NCBI RefSeq assembly: GCF_900116145.1
Contig: NZ_FPAB01000003.1
Span: forward strand, 203,822 to 267,821
Direction of reading: 5' to 3'
Source: Streptomyces harbinensis
Lineage (GTDB): Bacteria; Actinomycetota; Actinomycetes; Streptomycetales; Streptomycetaceae
DNA: 64,000 nt
In this document: positions 1 through 8,249 of the stretch, piece by piece
How positions within the stretch are numbered: position 1 is the first letter of the stretch
How the letters are laid out: every line of letters begins with the position of its first letter
The notes under the pieces: generated by a model
Seen by the model: only the letters and a program-made list of their open reading frames with translations
What the model was told of the DNA's origin: nothing
The model's database searches: none
Position numbers and translations under genes: made by a program

Positions 1-448
1 CGCCGTCCCCGCCGCCGGGGAACTGGGCGTCGCGTTCGTCCCCTACTCACCGCTGGGCCGTGGCTTCCTCTCCGGCGCCTTCACCGACACCGAGACCGAC
101 CTGAGCGCCGACGACTTCCGCCGCCGCCAGCCCCGCTACAGCGGCGACAACCTCGCCGCCAACCGCGAACTCCTCAACCCCCTGCGGCGCGTCGCCGAGG
201 CCCACGGCGCCACCATCGGGCAGATCGCCCTCGCCTGGGTGCAGCAGCAGGGCCCGCTGCGCGGCATGACGGTCATCCCCATCCCGGGCACCCGGCACGT
301 CTCCCGGGTCGAGGAGAACACCGCCGCCACCCGCATCGTCCTCACCGACGAGGAACGGGCCGTCCTGGAGCCCCTGGCCTCCCAGGTGGCCGGTGACCGC
401 TACGCCGACATGAACTTCACCTCGGCCGGGCGGGAGCAGCGGGAGTAA
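1..448 (+). CDS. Aldo/keto reductase, C-terminal part (5' end outside window)
   Basis: The window opens inside this gene; the frame is open from base 2 and 148 residues are visible. The segment VPYSPLGRGFLSG is the usual aldo/keto reductase barrel strand 6 region. GATIGQIALAWV and VIPIPGTRHVSRVEEN form the NADPH-binding end of the barrel, where the PIPGT stretch contacts the cofactor phosphate. Family members reduce aldehydes and ketones with NADPH in the cytoplasm. The catalytic Asp-Tyr-Lys-His residues lie upstream of the window, so activity cannot be judged. The gene ends 17 bases before the convergent small ORF on the minus strand. The family call is firm; the substrate is unknown. Confidence 0.9.
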   Translation, partial: AVPAAGELGVAFVPYSPLGRGFLSGAFTDTETDLSADDFRRRQPRYSGDNLAANRELLNPLRRVAEAHGATIGQIALAWVQQQGPLRGMTVIPIPGTRHVSRVEENTAATRIVLTDEERAVLEPLASQVAGDRYADMNFTSAGREQRE

Positions 449-465
449 GGGCACCCGCCCGCCCG

Positions 466-636
466 TCACCGACCGGGCGCGCCGGGGCGGTCGTGGCGCC
501 GCGCGAGCCGCCGGAGCACCGCGTACAGCAGGCGGTACGCCAGCGACGCGGCGAGCGGCGTCACCAGCCGCCGTACGCGCCGGGAGCGCAGCAGGGACCG
601 CGCAGCGGAGCTCACGAGTGGTACCGGCGGGCCCAT
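466..636 (-). CDS. Small basic hypothetical protein (56 aa)
   Basis: A 56-residue frame starts with ATG at 636 and overlaps the 3' end of the Rv1733c-type gene by 25 bases on the same strand. The product is arginine-rich around a hydrophobic stretch (LVTPLAASLAYRLLYAVLRR), so it could be a short amphipathic membrane-associated peptide. I do not recognise a named family. The end-overlap arrangement is common in operons and the composition looks protein-like rather than random, but no ribosome binding site is compelling. It could be a chance frame in GC-rich DNA. Confidence 0.4.
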   Translation of the reverse strand: MGPPVPLVSSAARSLLRSRRVRRLVTPLAASLAYRLLYAVLRRLARRHDRPGAPGR

Positions 637-1190
637 CGGGGTTCCACCTCCATCCATTCCCGGCCCCAGGAGCGGTCGTGGCCGCGCTCGAAGCGTTCCC
701 GCGCCAGATGCCGCGCCAGCAGCAGCGCCGCGCCGACTCCGCCCGCCGCCAGCAGGCCGGAGGCCGAGGACTGCACCGCCCTGGCCACCGGCCCCGGCGG
801 CGCCTCGGTCGGGGCGCCCGAGCTGTCCAGCCACACGGTCACCTCGTCGCCGGGCTCGCCGCCCCGCTCCAGGGGCACCGTCTGCGTACGTTCTGTGCCG
901 TCCGGCTCCTGCCAGCGTACGGTCGCGGTGGTCTCGCCGTTGCTCGGCCGCACCGCAGGGTTCGGGGCGGCCGAGCGGGCGTCGTCCACCACCACCGCCG
1001 GGGTGCTGTGCCGGGTCTGCTCCTGCCGGAGAGCGCTCTGCCAGGTGCTGGCGAACGCCAGCGTGCCCACCAGCACGGGCCCGGCCACCAGCAGCACCGA
1101 CAGCACCAGCAGCACCACGGCCTCCACCACATCGCACCGCCGCCGCAGCGGGGAGCGGTGCCAGCGCCACGTCCGCCTTCTGTCCGCCAT
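612..1190 (-). CDS. Rv1733c-type integral membrane protein
   Basis: This is a 192-residue protein with two membrane segments flanking an extracytoplasmic domain, the layout of the Rv1733c family found across actinobacteria. The first segment is about residues 21-46 (VVLLVLSVLLVAGPVLVGTL) and the second about 145-166 (SASGLLAAGGVGAALLLARH). The loop holds the typical stretch reading VRWQEPDGTERTQTVPL followed by GDEVTVWLD. ATG 1190 is chosen over longer in-frame starts because the family begins just before an Arg-rich run and the first membrane helix. Function is unknown; M. tuberculosis Rv1733c is a dormancy-associated antigen, which does not establish a role here. Confidence 0.8.
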   Translation of the reverse strand: MADRRRTWRWHRSPLRRRCDVVEAVVLLVLSVLLVAGPVLVGTLAFASTWQSALRQEQTRHSTPAVVVDDARSAAPNPAVRPSNGETTATVRWQEPDGTERTQTVPLERGGEPGDEVTVWLDSSGAPTEAPPGPVARAVQSSASGLLAAGGVGAALLLARHLARERFERGHDRSWGREWMEVEPRWARRYHS

Positions 1191-1281
1191 CGCAGTCGGT
1201 CCTCGGTCCTCGCATGCCGCGTGGCCCCCGTCGTGCCGCATCCGAGTACCCGGGACCGGCCGGGTAACCCTTCCGGGCGCC

Positions 1282-2514
1282 TCAGACCACGGCGAACGTG
1301 TACAGCGAGAACGCCGCCGCCAGCACCCCCGCCAGCGCCCGCCGCCCCGCCGGGACACCCACCCACGGCTGCTCGAAACGCCTGGTCAGCGCCCCGATAC
1401 CGAGCAGCAGCACCGCGAAGAGCGGCAGCCACAGCAGCCGCAGCGCCACCCAGCCGAGCGTCGCCGGGTCGGCCGTGAGCCCCGCCACCGCCGCGCCGCC
1501 GTTCAGCGCCGCCGCCGGGATCGCGGCGGCCAGCATGGCGCTCTGGTGCCAGCACAGGATCGTCATCGCGCTCAGATTGATCACCACCACCGGCGCCCAC
1601 AGCGCCGGACGCGCCAGCAGCGCCGCCAGCCGCTCCCGCACCAGCACCGCCACCCCCGACTGCGCGGCGGCCAGCGCCAGGACCAGCAGCGACGGCGGGT
1701 GGGAGTTCGTCCGCGCCTCGCCCGGCACCCCCACCATCGACGCCGGGTAGCCGAAGACGGTCAGCAGCACCGCGAACAGCACCGCCCCGCCGCCCAGCAG
1801 CAGCCACCCGGCCGCCCGCCGCGACAGCCGGCCCACGCCCCACACCAGCCCCAGCTGGTAGCCGAACAGCCAGCCCGGCAGCAGATTCAGCAGCCCCAGC
1901 CAGGACGGCATGGCCTCCGCGAACGGCCCGTACCGCAGCGCGTCCACCACCGCGACCGCCGTCAGCAGCGGCAGCGCCGACCACAGCCCGGCGCGCTCGG
2001 CGGCGCGCAGCGCGTACGGGGTGAGCGCGGTGATCACCGCGTACACGCCCACGAACCACAGCGGCTGCACCACCAGCACCGACGCCGTCCGCAGCGTGGC
2101 GCCCGGCACCCCGGCCAGCGACAGCAGCGGCAGCAGCACCGCCCACCCGGCCGCCACCCCGAGCACCGGGCGGCCCAGCCGCAGCAGCCGGCCGCGCAGC
2201 CACGCCCCGGACCCGGTGCCGCGCTCCCGGGCCCGGCGCAGCGACAGGGCCGAGGCGTAGCCGCCGACCAGGAAGAAGATGCCCAGCAGCTGGAAGAACC
2301 AGCTGGCCGGGGCCAGCGCCCCGAGCGCGGCGAGCGGGCTGGCGTTGTGCAGCGCCCCCGTCTCGTCCAGGGTGAACCCGCCGACCAGCCAGTGACCGGC
2401 CGGGACCGACAGCAGCGCGAGCGCCCGCAGCCCGTCGACGGCGCGGTCCCGGTGGGCGGGGGTGCGGGCCTCGATGGCGGTGACGGCGGCGCGGACATCA
2501 AGCGGCAGGGACAT
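1282..2514 (-). CDS. Acyltransferase-3 family membrane protein
   Basis: The product has 410 residues with about ten hydrophobic segments. The N-terminus carries the acyltransferase-3 signature RDRAVDGLRALALLSVPAGH, in which an Arg and a His are the family's active-site residues. The region FLVGGYASALSLRR is also typical. Such proteins move acyl groups onto cell-envelope sugars or secondary metabolites from the cytoplasmic side of the membrane. The ATG at 2514 lies inside the end of the upstream DUF1023 hydrolase gene (17-base overlap), so the two genes are probably translated from one message. The acceptor cannot be inferred from sequence. Confidence 0.85.
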   Translation of the reverse strand: MSLPLDVRAAVTAIEARTPAHRDRAVDGLRALALLSVPAGHWLVGGFTLDETGALHNASPLAALGALAPASWFFQLLGIFFLVGGYASALSLRRARERGTGSGAWLRGRLLRLGRPVLGVAAGWAVLLPLLSLAGVPGATLRTASVLVVQPLWFVGVYAVITALTPYALRAAERAGLWSALPLLTAVAVVDALRYGPFAEAMPSWLGLLNLLPGWLFGYQLGLVWGVGRLSRRAAGWLLLGGGAVLFAVLLTVFGYPASMVGVPGEARTNSHPPSLLVLALAAAQSGVAVLVRERLAALLARPALWAPVVVINLSAMTILCWHQSAMLAAAIPAAALNGGAAVAGLTADPATLGWVALRLLWLPLFAVLLLGIGALTRRFEQPWVGVPAGRRALAGVLAAAFSLYTFAVV

Positions 2515-3598
2515 CGGAGCACTCCGGAAAGGTCGGGGCGCAGCCGACCAGCTGGTGGGCGCCCAGGATGATGGCGGAGAGGTTGTGCAGCGCGTCGGAG
2601 CCGGCGGCCGTGTAGCCGGCGTGGCCGGTCACGTCCTCGGAGGTGAACACCCGGGCCCCGTACGCGGGATCGGTGGGGTCGGTGCCGTGCCCCAGGCCCA
2701 GGAACTGGACGTTGGGCACGGCGCTGATCCAGTCGGCGGGCGCGCGCGAGGCCCACACCCGCGCCTCGGTGCCCAGGGCGGCGGCCGAGCCGGACCGGGT
2801 GCCGGGGCTGCCCACGAACACCAGGTCGCCGGCGGCGAACGCGGCCCCCGCGTCCCGTGCCGCCACCCCGCACACCACCGAGCCGTAGCTGTGGCACAGC
2901 ACGGTGGGCGCGGCGGCGGTGGACGTGGTCCGTTCGAGGCCGGCCAGGAACCGGTCCAGGCGCTGCGCCCCGGCGCGCGCCAGCCGGTCGCCGGCCAGCT
3001 CCGGGCCGGCGCCCTCGGGGGTGGTGTAGCCGACCCAGGCGATGGTCGCGGCGGGGACGTCCGGCGCGTCGGCGGTCACTTGGGCGAGCAGGTCGCGGGC
3101 CCAGGTGGTGGGGGTGCGGTGGCTGTCCAGGTCGTTGTCGGTGCCCGGTACGACGACGGCGACGCGCTCGGCGGCCGGCAGGTCGCCGTACACCTCGGCG
3201 AACGTGCCCCGGCCGCGCGGGTCGAAGGACAGGAGCTGCCGGCCGGGCTCCGGCTCGGTGCCGTAAAGCGCCTCCCAGTTGCGGGCGTTGGCCGCGTACC
3301 GCAGTTCGACGGGGGCCCCGTCGAGATTGCCGACCGTGAGCGGGTGCCGGGCCGCCAGCTCCGCGCCCTGTGCCTCGCTCAGCCCGGCGAAGAACGCCGC
3401 CACCTCGGCGGGTGCCGCCGTGGCCGGATCGGGCAGCGGCACGCCCAGGCTGTCGTCCGCCCGCCAGTCCGCCGCCCCGGGCGGCGGGCCCTCGACGATC
3501 GCGGTGTGCGGACCGAAGGTCCACCCCCCGGTCGCGGTGGCGGCGGCCAGTGCCAGGACGGCGGTGGCCAGCGCCCGTGTGAGTCGGCGGCGCGGCAT
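2498..3598 (-). CDS. Secreted alpha/beta hydrolase, DUF1023 type (first of three)
   Basis: This 366-residue protein starts with a basic N-terminus and a hydrophobic signal or anchor (about residues 8-24), then a DUF1023 alpha/beta hydrolase domain. The nucleophile elbow VLCHSYGSVVCG gives the Ser. VVVPGTDND marks an early strand of the fold, VGSPGTRSG follows the elbow, and GHAGYTAAGSDALHN near the C-terminus carries the likely catalytic His. ATG 3598 is preceded by GGGAGAGATGTC, a good ribosome site. The acyltransferase gene follows with a 17-base overlap, suggesting a shared lipid or acyl-ester theme in the envelope. Two paralogues occur at 6924-8150 and 15547-17343. The substrate is unknown. 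Confidence 0.85.
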   Translation of the reverse strand: MPRRRLTRALATAVLALAAATATGGWTFGPHTAIVEGPPPGAADWRADDSLGVPLPDPATAAPAEVAAFFAGLSEAQGAELAARHPLTVGNLDGAPVELRYAANARNWEALYGTEPEPGRQLLSFDPRGRGTFAEVYGDLPAAERVAVVVPGTDNDLDSHRTPTTWARDLLAQVTADAPDVPAATIAWVGYTTPEGAGPELAGDRLARAGAQRLDRFLAGLERTTSTAAAPTVLCHSYGSVVCGVAARDAGAAFAAGDLVFVGSPGTRSGSAAALGTEARVWASRAPADWISAVPNVQFLGLGHGTDPTDPAYGARVFTSEDVTGHAGYTAAGSDALHNLSAIILGAHQLVGCAPTFPECSDVPAA

Positions 3599-3762
3599 GA
3601 CATCTCTCCCTCTTCTCCGGACGGGAGGGAGAGTGCGGGGGAGGTGTGCGTCACCGCGTCACACCGGGGAGCCATTCCCGGTGTCATACCGGGGTAGGGG
3701 GTACGGCGGTCGGTTGGTCGGGCGGGTGAGCGCGCCGGGCGGGCGGGTGTGCGCGCCGGGTG

Positions 3763-4458
3763 TCAGTGGTCGCCGGGGGAGACCAGGCCCGACTCGTAGG
3801 CGAAGATCACCGCCTGGGCGCGGTCGCGCAGCCCCAGCTTGCCCAGGATGCGGCTGACGTGGGTCTTCACCGTCTGCTCGGCCACGAAGAGGGAGGCGGC
3901 GATCTCCTGGTTGGACTGGCCCCTGGCCACCAGCACCAGCACCTCGGACTCGCGCGCGGTGAGGCCCTTCAGCCGCAGCGCCGGCTCCTTGCGGCGCGGA
4001 CCGGACGGGCGGGCGGCGAAGTCGGCGATCAGCCGGCGGGTGACGGAGGGCGCCAGCAGCGCGTCCCCGGCGGCCACCACCCGCACCGCCGCGATCAGAT
4101 CGGCCGGCGGCGCGTCCTTCAGCAGAAAGCCGCTGGCCCCGGCGCGCAGCGCCTCGTACACGTAGTCGTCGACGTCGAAGGTGGTCAGCATGAGCACCCG
4201 GGGCCGGTGCACGACGCCCGGCGGCGGGTCGAGGAGGCGGCGGGCCGCCTCAAGACCGTCCATCACCGGCATCCGGACGTCCATCAGCACCACGTCGGGG
4301 TGCGCGCGGCGGCTCAGCTCCACGCCCTCGGCGCCGTTGACGGCCTCGCCCACCACGTCGATGTCGCTCTGCGCGGCGAGCAGCGCGGCGAACCCGGCCC
4401 GTACCATCGCCTGGTCGTCGACGATCGCCACCGTGATCGCGGCGCCGGTGCTGGTCAT
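3763..4458 (-). CDS. NarL/LuxR-type response regulator
   Basis: The protein has 231 residues. A receiver domain occupies about residues 8-125: acidic pair D14-D15, phosphoacceptor D60 in VVLMDVRMP, conserved Thr in LTTFD and K114 in FLLKDAPP. A LuxR-type helix-turn-helix follows (LTARESEVLVLVARGQSNQE, then EQTVKTHVSRILGKLGL). It starts with ATG overlapping the stop of the histidine kinase gene by 4 bases, so kinase and regulator are translationally coupled. Phosphorylation by the partner should promote dimerisation and DNA binding. Target genes are not evident from the window. Confidence 0.93.
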   Translation of the reverse strand: MTSTGAAITVAIVDDQAMVRAGFAALLAAQSDIDVVGEAVNGAEGVELSRRAHPDVVLMDVRMPVMDGLEAARRLLDPPPGVVHRPRVLMLTTFDVDDYVYEALRAGASGFLLKDAPPADLIAAVRVVAAGDALLAPSVTRRLIADFAARPSGPRRKEPALRLKGLTARESEVLVLVARGQSNQEIAASLFVAEQTVKTHVSRILGKLGLRDRAQAVIFAYESGLVSPGDH

Positions 4459-5759
4459 GCGGTCTCCCCCGGGGTGGTTCCGTCCAGTGGCAGCACGGCC
4501 GCCACCCGGAAGCCGCCGTCCGCCGTCCGGCCGGTGTCAAGGGTGCCGCCGACCAGGCGGGTGCGCTCCCGCATCCCGATCAGACCATGCCCGGTGCCGT
4601 GCGCCTCCAGCGGTCTGGCGGGTGCGGACGCCGGTCCGTTGACGATCTCCACGCGCAGCGCGCCCCGGTCGGCGTCCACCGCCACCGTGACCGCCGCCTC
4701 GGCGCCCGGCGCGTGCCGGACGACGTTGGCCAGCGCCTCCTGAACGATCCGGTACGCGCTCAGCGTCACCGCCTGCGGCAGCTCGCCGTGCTCCCCGCCC
4801 ACGCCGGAGACCGTCAGCCGGGCGGCCACCCCGGCGCGTACGGCCGACTCGACGAGCGCGTCCAGCTCGCCGAGCCCCGGCTGCGGCGCCAGCTGCGGGT
4901 CGCCGCCGCTGCTCTCGCTGCGCAGCACGCCCAGCAGCCGCCGCATCTCGGCCAGCGACTGCCGGGCGGTACCGGCGATCGCCGAGAACTCGGCGCGGGC
5001 CGCCTCCGGCACCCCCTCGATGCGGTACGGGGCGCTGTCGGCCTGCACGGTGATCACGGACATGTGGTGCGCGACGACATCGTGCAGTTCGCGGGCGATC
5101 CGGGCGCGCTCCTCCAGCAGCGTGCGGCGGGCGCGCTCAACCTCGGTGGTGTGCTGGGCCTCCGACCGTTCCCGGACGGCGCCGCCGAGCAGCAGCACGA
5201 CCCCGGACAGCACCACGAACAGCACATTGGAACCGGGGGAGCGGCCCGGACTCAGCAGCCCGAGCAGTACGGCGGCGACCACGGTCACCAGCCACACGGC
5301 GATCGTGGTGCGGCGGGGACGGCGCAGCGCCAGCGGGAGGCACAGCAGCAGATAGCCGATGATCGCGGGGGGCGGCCAGGGCCACGCCTGGTCGCCGAGG
5401 CTGTCCGCCCAGACCAGCAGGGCGAGCGCGGTCAGGACGTTGGCGCAGAAGACGATGTACCAGGCGGCCAGCGGCCGGGCGGCGGCCAGCAGCAGCGGGG
5501 CGGCGGAGGCCGCCCCCAGCGGCCCGGCGAGGCCGCCGGGCAGCCCGTAGTCGTTGAGCAGGACGACGACGCCGGTGGGCAGCAGCGCGGCGGCGGCGGC
5601 GAACCCGAGCACGTGCGGCAGCAGCCGCACCCACGCCCGCGACGAACGCGCCAGCGGCACCTCACCGGTCTCGGGCACGGCAAGCGCCTCGGACAACAGC
5701 ACACCCTGCCGCCGCACGGCGGCCCACAGCCGCCCGGCACCCGCCTCGGAGATCCCCAC
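4455..5759 (-). CDS. Two-component sensor histidine kinase (HisKA_3 type)
   Basis: The N-terminal half has several hydrophobic membrane segments without a large extracellular loop. The dimerisation/phosphoacceptor box then reads ERARIARELHDVVAHHMSVI, with the His after REL as the phosphorylated residue. The C-terminal ATPase domain has AYRIVQEALANVVRHA (N box) and GHGLIGMRERTRLVGG (G box). This is the NarX/DesK-like class that pairs with LuxR-type regulators, matching the gene that follows with a 4-base ATGA overlap. The start is uncertain: GTG 5759 (434 aa) fits family length, and a GTG at 5795 would add 12 residues; neither has a clear ribosome site. The signal sensed is unknown. Confidence 0.92.
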   Translation of the reverse strand: MGISEAGAGRLWAAVRRQGVLLSEALAVPETGEVPLARSSRAWVRLLPHVLGFAAAAALLPTGVVVLLNDYGLPGGLAGPLGAASAAPLLLAAARPLAAWYIVFCANVLTALALLVWADSLGDQAWPWPPPAIIGYLLLCLPLALRRPRRTTIAVWLVTVVAAVLLGLLSPGRSPGSNVLFVVLSGVVLLLGGAVRERSEAQHTTEVERARRTLLEERARIARELHDVVAHHMSVITVQADSAPYRIEGVPEAARAEFSAIAGTARQSLAEMRRLLGVLRSESSGGDPQLAPQPGLGELDALVESAVRAGVAARLTVSGVGGEHGELPQAVTLSAYRIVQEALANVVRHAPGAEAAVTVAVDADRGALRVEIVNGPASAPARPLEAHGTGHGLIGMRERTRLVGGTLDTGRTADGGFRVAAVLPLDGTTPGETA

Positions 5760-5963
5760 GCCGCACAGCGTACGACTTGCCGTCAGCGGGACCACGGACG
5801 GCGGGCGCGGTCGCCGGGGCGGAGCGCCCGGTGCGGGCCGGTCGTCGGAGGACGGCCGGGGAGCTGGGCTCGTGCCGGGCCGTTCCTTCCGGTGCGCCGG
5901 CCCGTCATCCCCGGCGTGCCGGGAGAAACGGCCCGGTCCGGAGTGGTCCGCACGCGGGAAGCG

Positions 5964-6836
5964 TCACAGCTCCGCCAGCAGTTCCTTCTTCTTCTCCGAG
6001 AACTCCTCGTCCGTCAGCAGCCCCGCCCCGTGCAGGTCGCCCAGGTGGCGGATGCGGTCGGCGATGTCGGCCGGGTCCGCGCGGTGGTGGTGGGCCTTCG
6101 ACGGGACCCGGGCCGGTTCCGTGCTGGTGACGGCCGCCAGGACCGCCGCCGCGAGGGGGAGGGATTCGTGCACCAGGCCGTAGCCCAGGCCGAAGCACAC
6201 CGCCGTCGGGTCCTGGTCCGGCTCGGTCGTCGCGGGTTCCGGTTCGCCGTCGGGGCCGGGGCGCAGCAGGCGCAGGTGGCCGCCGGCGATCTCGGGGGAG
6301 CGCCATTCGATGCCGGCCAGCTCGCTGACCTGGAAGAACTGGTCGCCGGCCTTCCACTTCGCCGAGGACGCGCCGGTCGAGAACCAGCGGAAGGACACCA
6401 CGTCGCCGTCGAAGGCGACCCGTGCGTCGTACGCCTTGAACTGGAGCGGCGCCGCCGGGGCCGCCACCAGGTAGCCGTCCGCCGGCTCGGCGGCGGTCGC
6501 GGGGAGGGCTGCCCGCAGCTCGTCCGCGTAGTACTCGGCCAGCGTCTCCCGCTCGGCCGGCAGCAGCAGCCGGTACGGATCGGCGGAGGACTTCAGCTGC
6601 CCGGCCGCCGCGTCCAGGAGCGGGTCGGCGCCCGGCCGGGGCACCGCGCGCAGCACCGTCGTTCCCTTGCGCTTTCCCGGGACGAGTTCCACCGAACTCA
6701 GCGCCTCGTACGGGATACGGCGCTCGCCGAGTATCTGGAAAAGCTTCGGCGTACGTATGCCCCGTTCGAAGCGGATGAGCACGGAGTCGGTGTCGAACTC
6801 CCAGGAGGAATGAATTCCCGCCAGCACATCACCCAT
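5964..6836 (-). CDS. DUF4429 and SHOCT domain protein
   Basis: The product has 290 residues. The N-terminal part (MGDVLAGIHSSWEFD, then IRTPKLFQILGERRIPYEAL) and a second similar module after about residue 125 (APLQFKAYDARVAFDGD) match DUF4429, a PH-like fold usually present twice. The last about 30 residues (LGDLHGAGLLTDEEFSEKKK) form a SHOCT motif, a short C-terminal element thought to mediate oligomerisation or binding. No signal peptide or membrane helix is evident, so it is likely cytoplasmic. The gene stands alone between the two-component system and a second DUF1023 hydrolase. Its molecular role is unknown. Confidence 0.88.
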   Translation of the reverse strand: MGDVLAGIHSSWEFDTDSVLIRFERGIRTPKLFQILGERRIPYEALSSVELVPGKRKGTTVLRAVPRPGADPLLDAAAGQLKSSADPYRLLLPAERETLAEYYADELRAALPATAAEPADGYLVAAPAAPLQFKAYDARVAFDGDVVSFRWFSTGASSAKWKAGDQFFQVSELAGIEWRSPEIAGGHLRLLRPGPDGEPEPATTEPDQDPTAVCFGLGYGLVHESLPLAAAVLAAVTSTEPARVPSKAHHHRADPADIADRIRHLGDLHGAGLLTDEEFSEKKKELLAEL

Positions 6837-6923
6837 GCGGGTTATCGTATGCGCCCGCGCTGACGCTTTCGCCTCTCGCGCCCGAGTGTGTCGAGTGGTC
6901 GCCAGCCGGTAGCGCTACGCGCA

Positions 6924-8150
6924 TCACGTCAGCACCGCGCAGGGGTCGGACGGCGCGCAGTACGAGACGCCCGGCGCACACCGGACATCGTCGACCGCGC
7001 CGGTCGCCACCAGCGCCAGATTCACCAGGCTCTCGGCCCCCGGCTCGAAGTAGCCGCCGTGCCCCTCCGCGTCCCCGGCGCTGAGCAGCCGGGCCCCGAA
7101 CTCCGGCTCCGCCGGATCGGCGCCGTGGCCCAGCGGGCCGACCTCCAGGTGCGGCACGGAGCTGATCCAGTCGTCCTCGGCGACCATCGCCCACACCCGG
7201 GCCCCGGTGCCCAGCGCCGTGACGTCCGGGGCGCGCATCCCGGGGCTGCCCGCGACCGCGATGTCGGTGACCCGGGCCGGGAGCCGGTCGGCGGCCAGGC
7301 CGCAGACCACCGAGCCGTAGGAGTGGCACAGCAGGGCCACCGGCGCCTCGCCCGGCAGCCCGGTCAGGGTGGTCAGCAGCCGGTCAGCGCCCGCCTCGGC
7401 CCGGTCGCCGGTGAACGCGGACATCGCGATGCCGGTGGGCGCGTCGTAGTCGGCCCAGGCGATGACCGCCGTGTTCAGGTCGGGCTCCAGGTCCCGTTCC
7501 TCGCGGTAGAGGGCCTGCGCCATGCCGACCGGCGCCGTGTACTTGCCGAAGGTCTTCTGAAAGCCCAGCAGATCGCTGTCCACGCCCGGCACGATCAGCG
7601 CGACGCGGTCGGCGCTCTCCAGGTCGCCCAGCACCTCGGCCACCTTGCCCCGGCCGCTCGGGTCGAAGGCGAGGATCTGCCGATCCGGGGACGCCAGCGT
7701 CTCGAAGCGGTTGAGCCGGCGCTGCGCCTCGTGCGCCCCGGCGGGGGAGAACCCGCCGATGGCGATGCGCTCGCGTTCGGCCTCGGCGGCGTCGGCGAGC
7801 GCCACCCGGTTGGCTTCGTACCGCAGGGTGAGCGGGGCGCCGGCCAGATTGCCGACGACGAGGGGGTAGGTGAGGGCGAGGGTGTCCGCCTCGGCGTCGG
7901 TGAGGCCGGCGAAGAAGGCGGAGATCTCGGCGGCGGGCCGGTCGGGGCCGGGCAGCGGCGCGCCGTGCAGGGTGTCCCGGGACCAGGCGTCGTGTTCGCG
8001 GGTGTAGGCGCTGGGCGGCGGCGTGTCGCCCCTGGCCATCCAGCCGGCGGTGGCCAGCACGGCGAACACCACCGCCAGCGGGAGCAGTACGCGCCGGGCG
8101 GTGGCTTTCCACGGGGGGCGGTCCTGGCGGAGCGCGGCGACAGTCAGCAC
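6924..8150 (-). CDS. Membrane-anchored alpha/beta hydrolase, DUF1023 type (second of three)
   Basis: The protein is about 408 residues with an N-terminal membrane anchor (VLLPLAVVFAVLATAGW) and a DUF1023 hydrolase domain. Motifs match the paralogue at 2498-3598 closely: VALIVPGVDSDL, VALLCHSYGSVVCG with the nucleophile Ser, AVAGSPGMRA, and EGHGGYFEPGAESLVNLA carrying the likely His. The C-terminal tail holds cysteines (RCAPGVSYCAPSDPC) that could form a disulfide, as expected outside the cytoplasm. GTG 8150 is preferred; a GTG at 8216 would place 22 non-family-like residues ahead of the anchor. It is followed on the same strand by the unrelated DUF4429 gene. Confidence 0.85.
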   Translation of the reverse strand: MLTVAALRQDRPPWKATARRVLLPLAVVFAVLATAGWMARGDTPPPSAYTREHDAWSRDTLHGAPLPGPDRPAAEISAFFAGLTDAEADTLALTYPLVVGNLAGAPLTLRYEANRVALADAAEAERERIAIGGFSPAGAHEAQRRLNRFETLASPDRQILAFDPSGRGKVAEVLGDLESADRVALIVPGVDSDLLGFQKTFGKYTAPVGMAQALYREERDLEPDLNTAVIAWADYDAPTGIAMSAFTGDRAEAGADRLLTTLTGLPGEAPVALLCHSYGSVVCGLAADRLPARVTDIAVAGSPGMRAPDVTALGTGARVWAMVAEDDWISSVPHLEVGPLGHGADPAEPEFGARLLSAGDAEGHGGYFEPGAESLVNLALVATGAVDDVRCAPGVSYCAPSDPCAVLT

Positions 8151-8249
8151 TATGCGCGCATCATATGAGCCCTCAGGACGCAAATCGGACAGGCCCCGCC
8201 GTGGCGTGTGACACACCTCGATGGGGCCTGACCAGCCTTTATGTGCTAC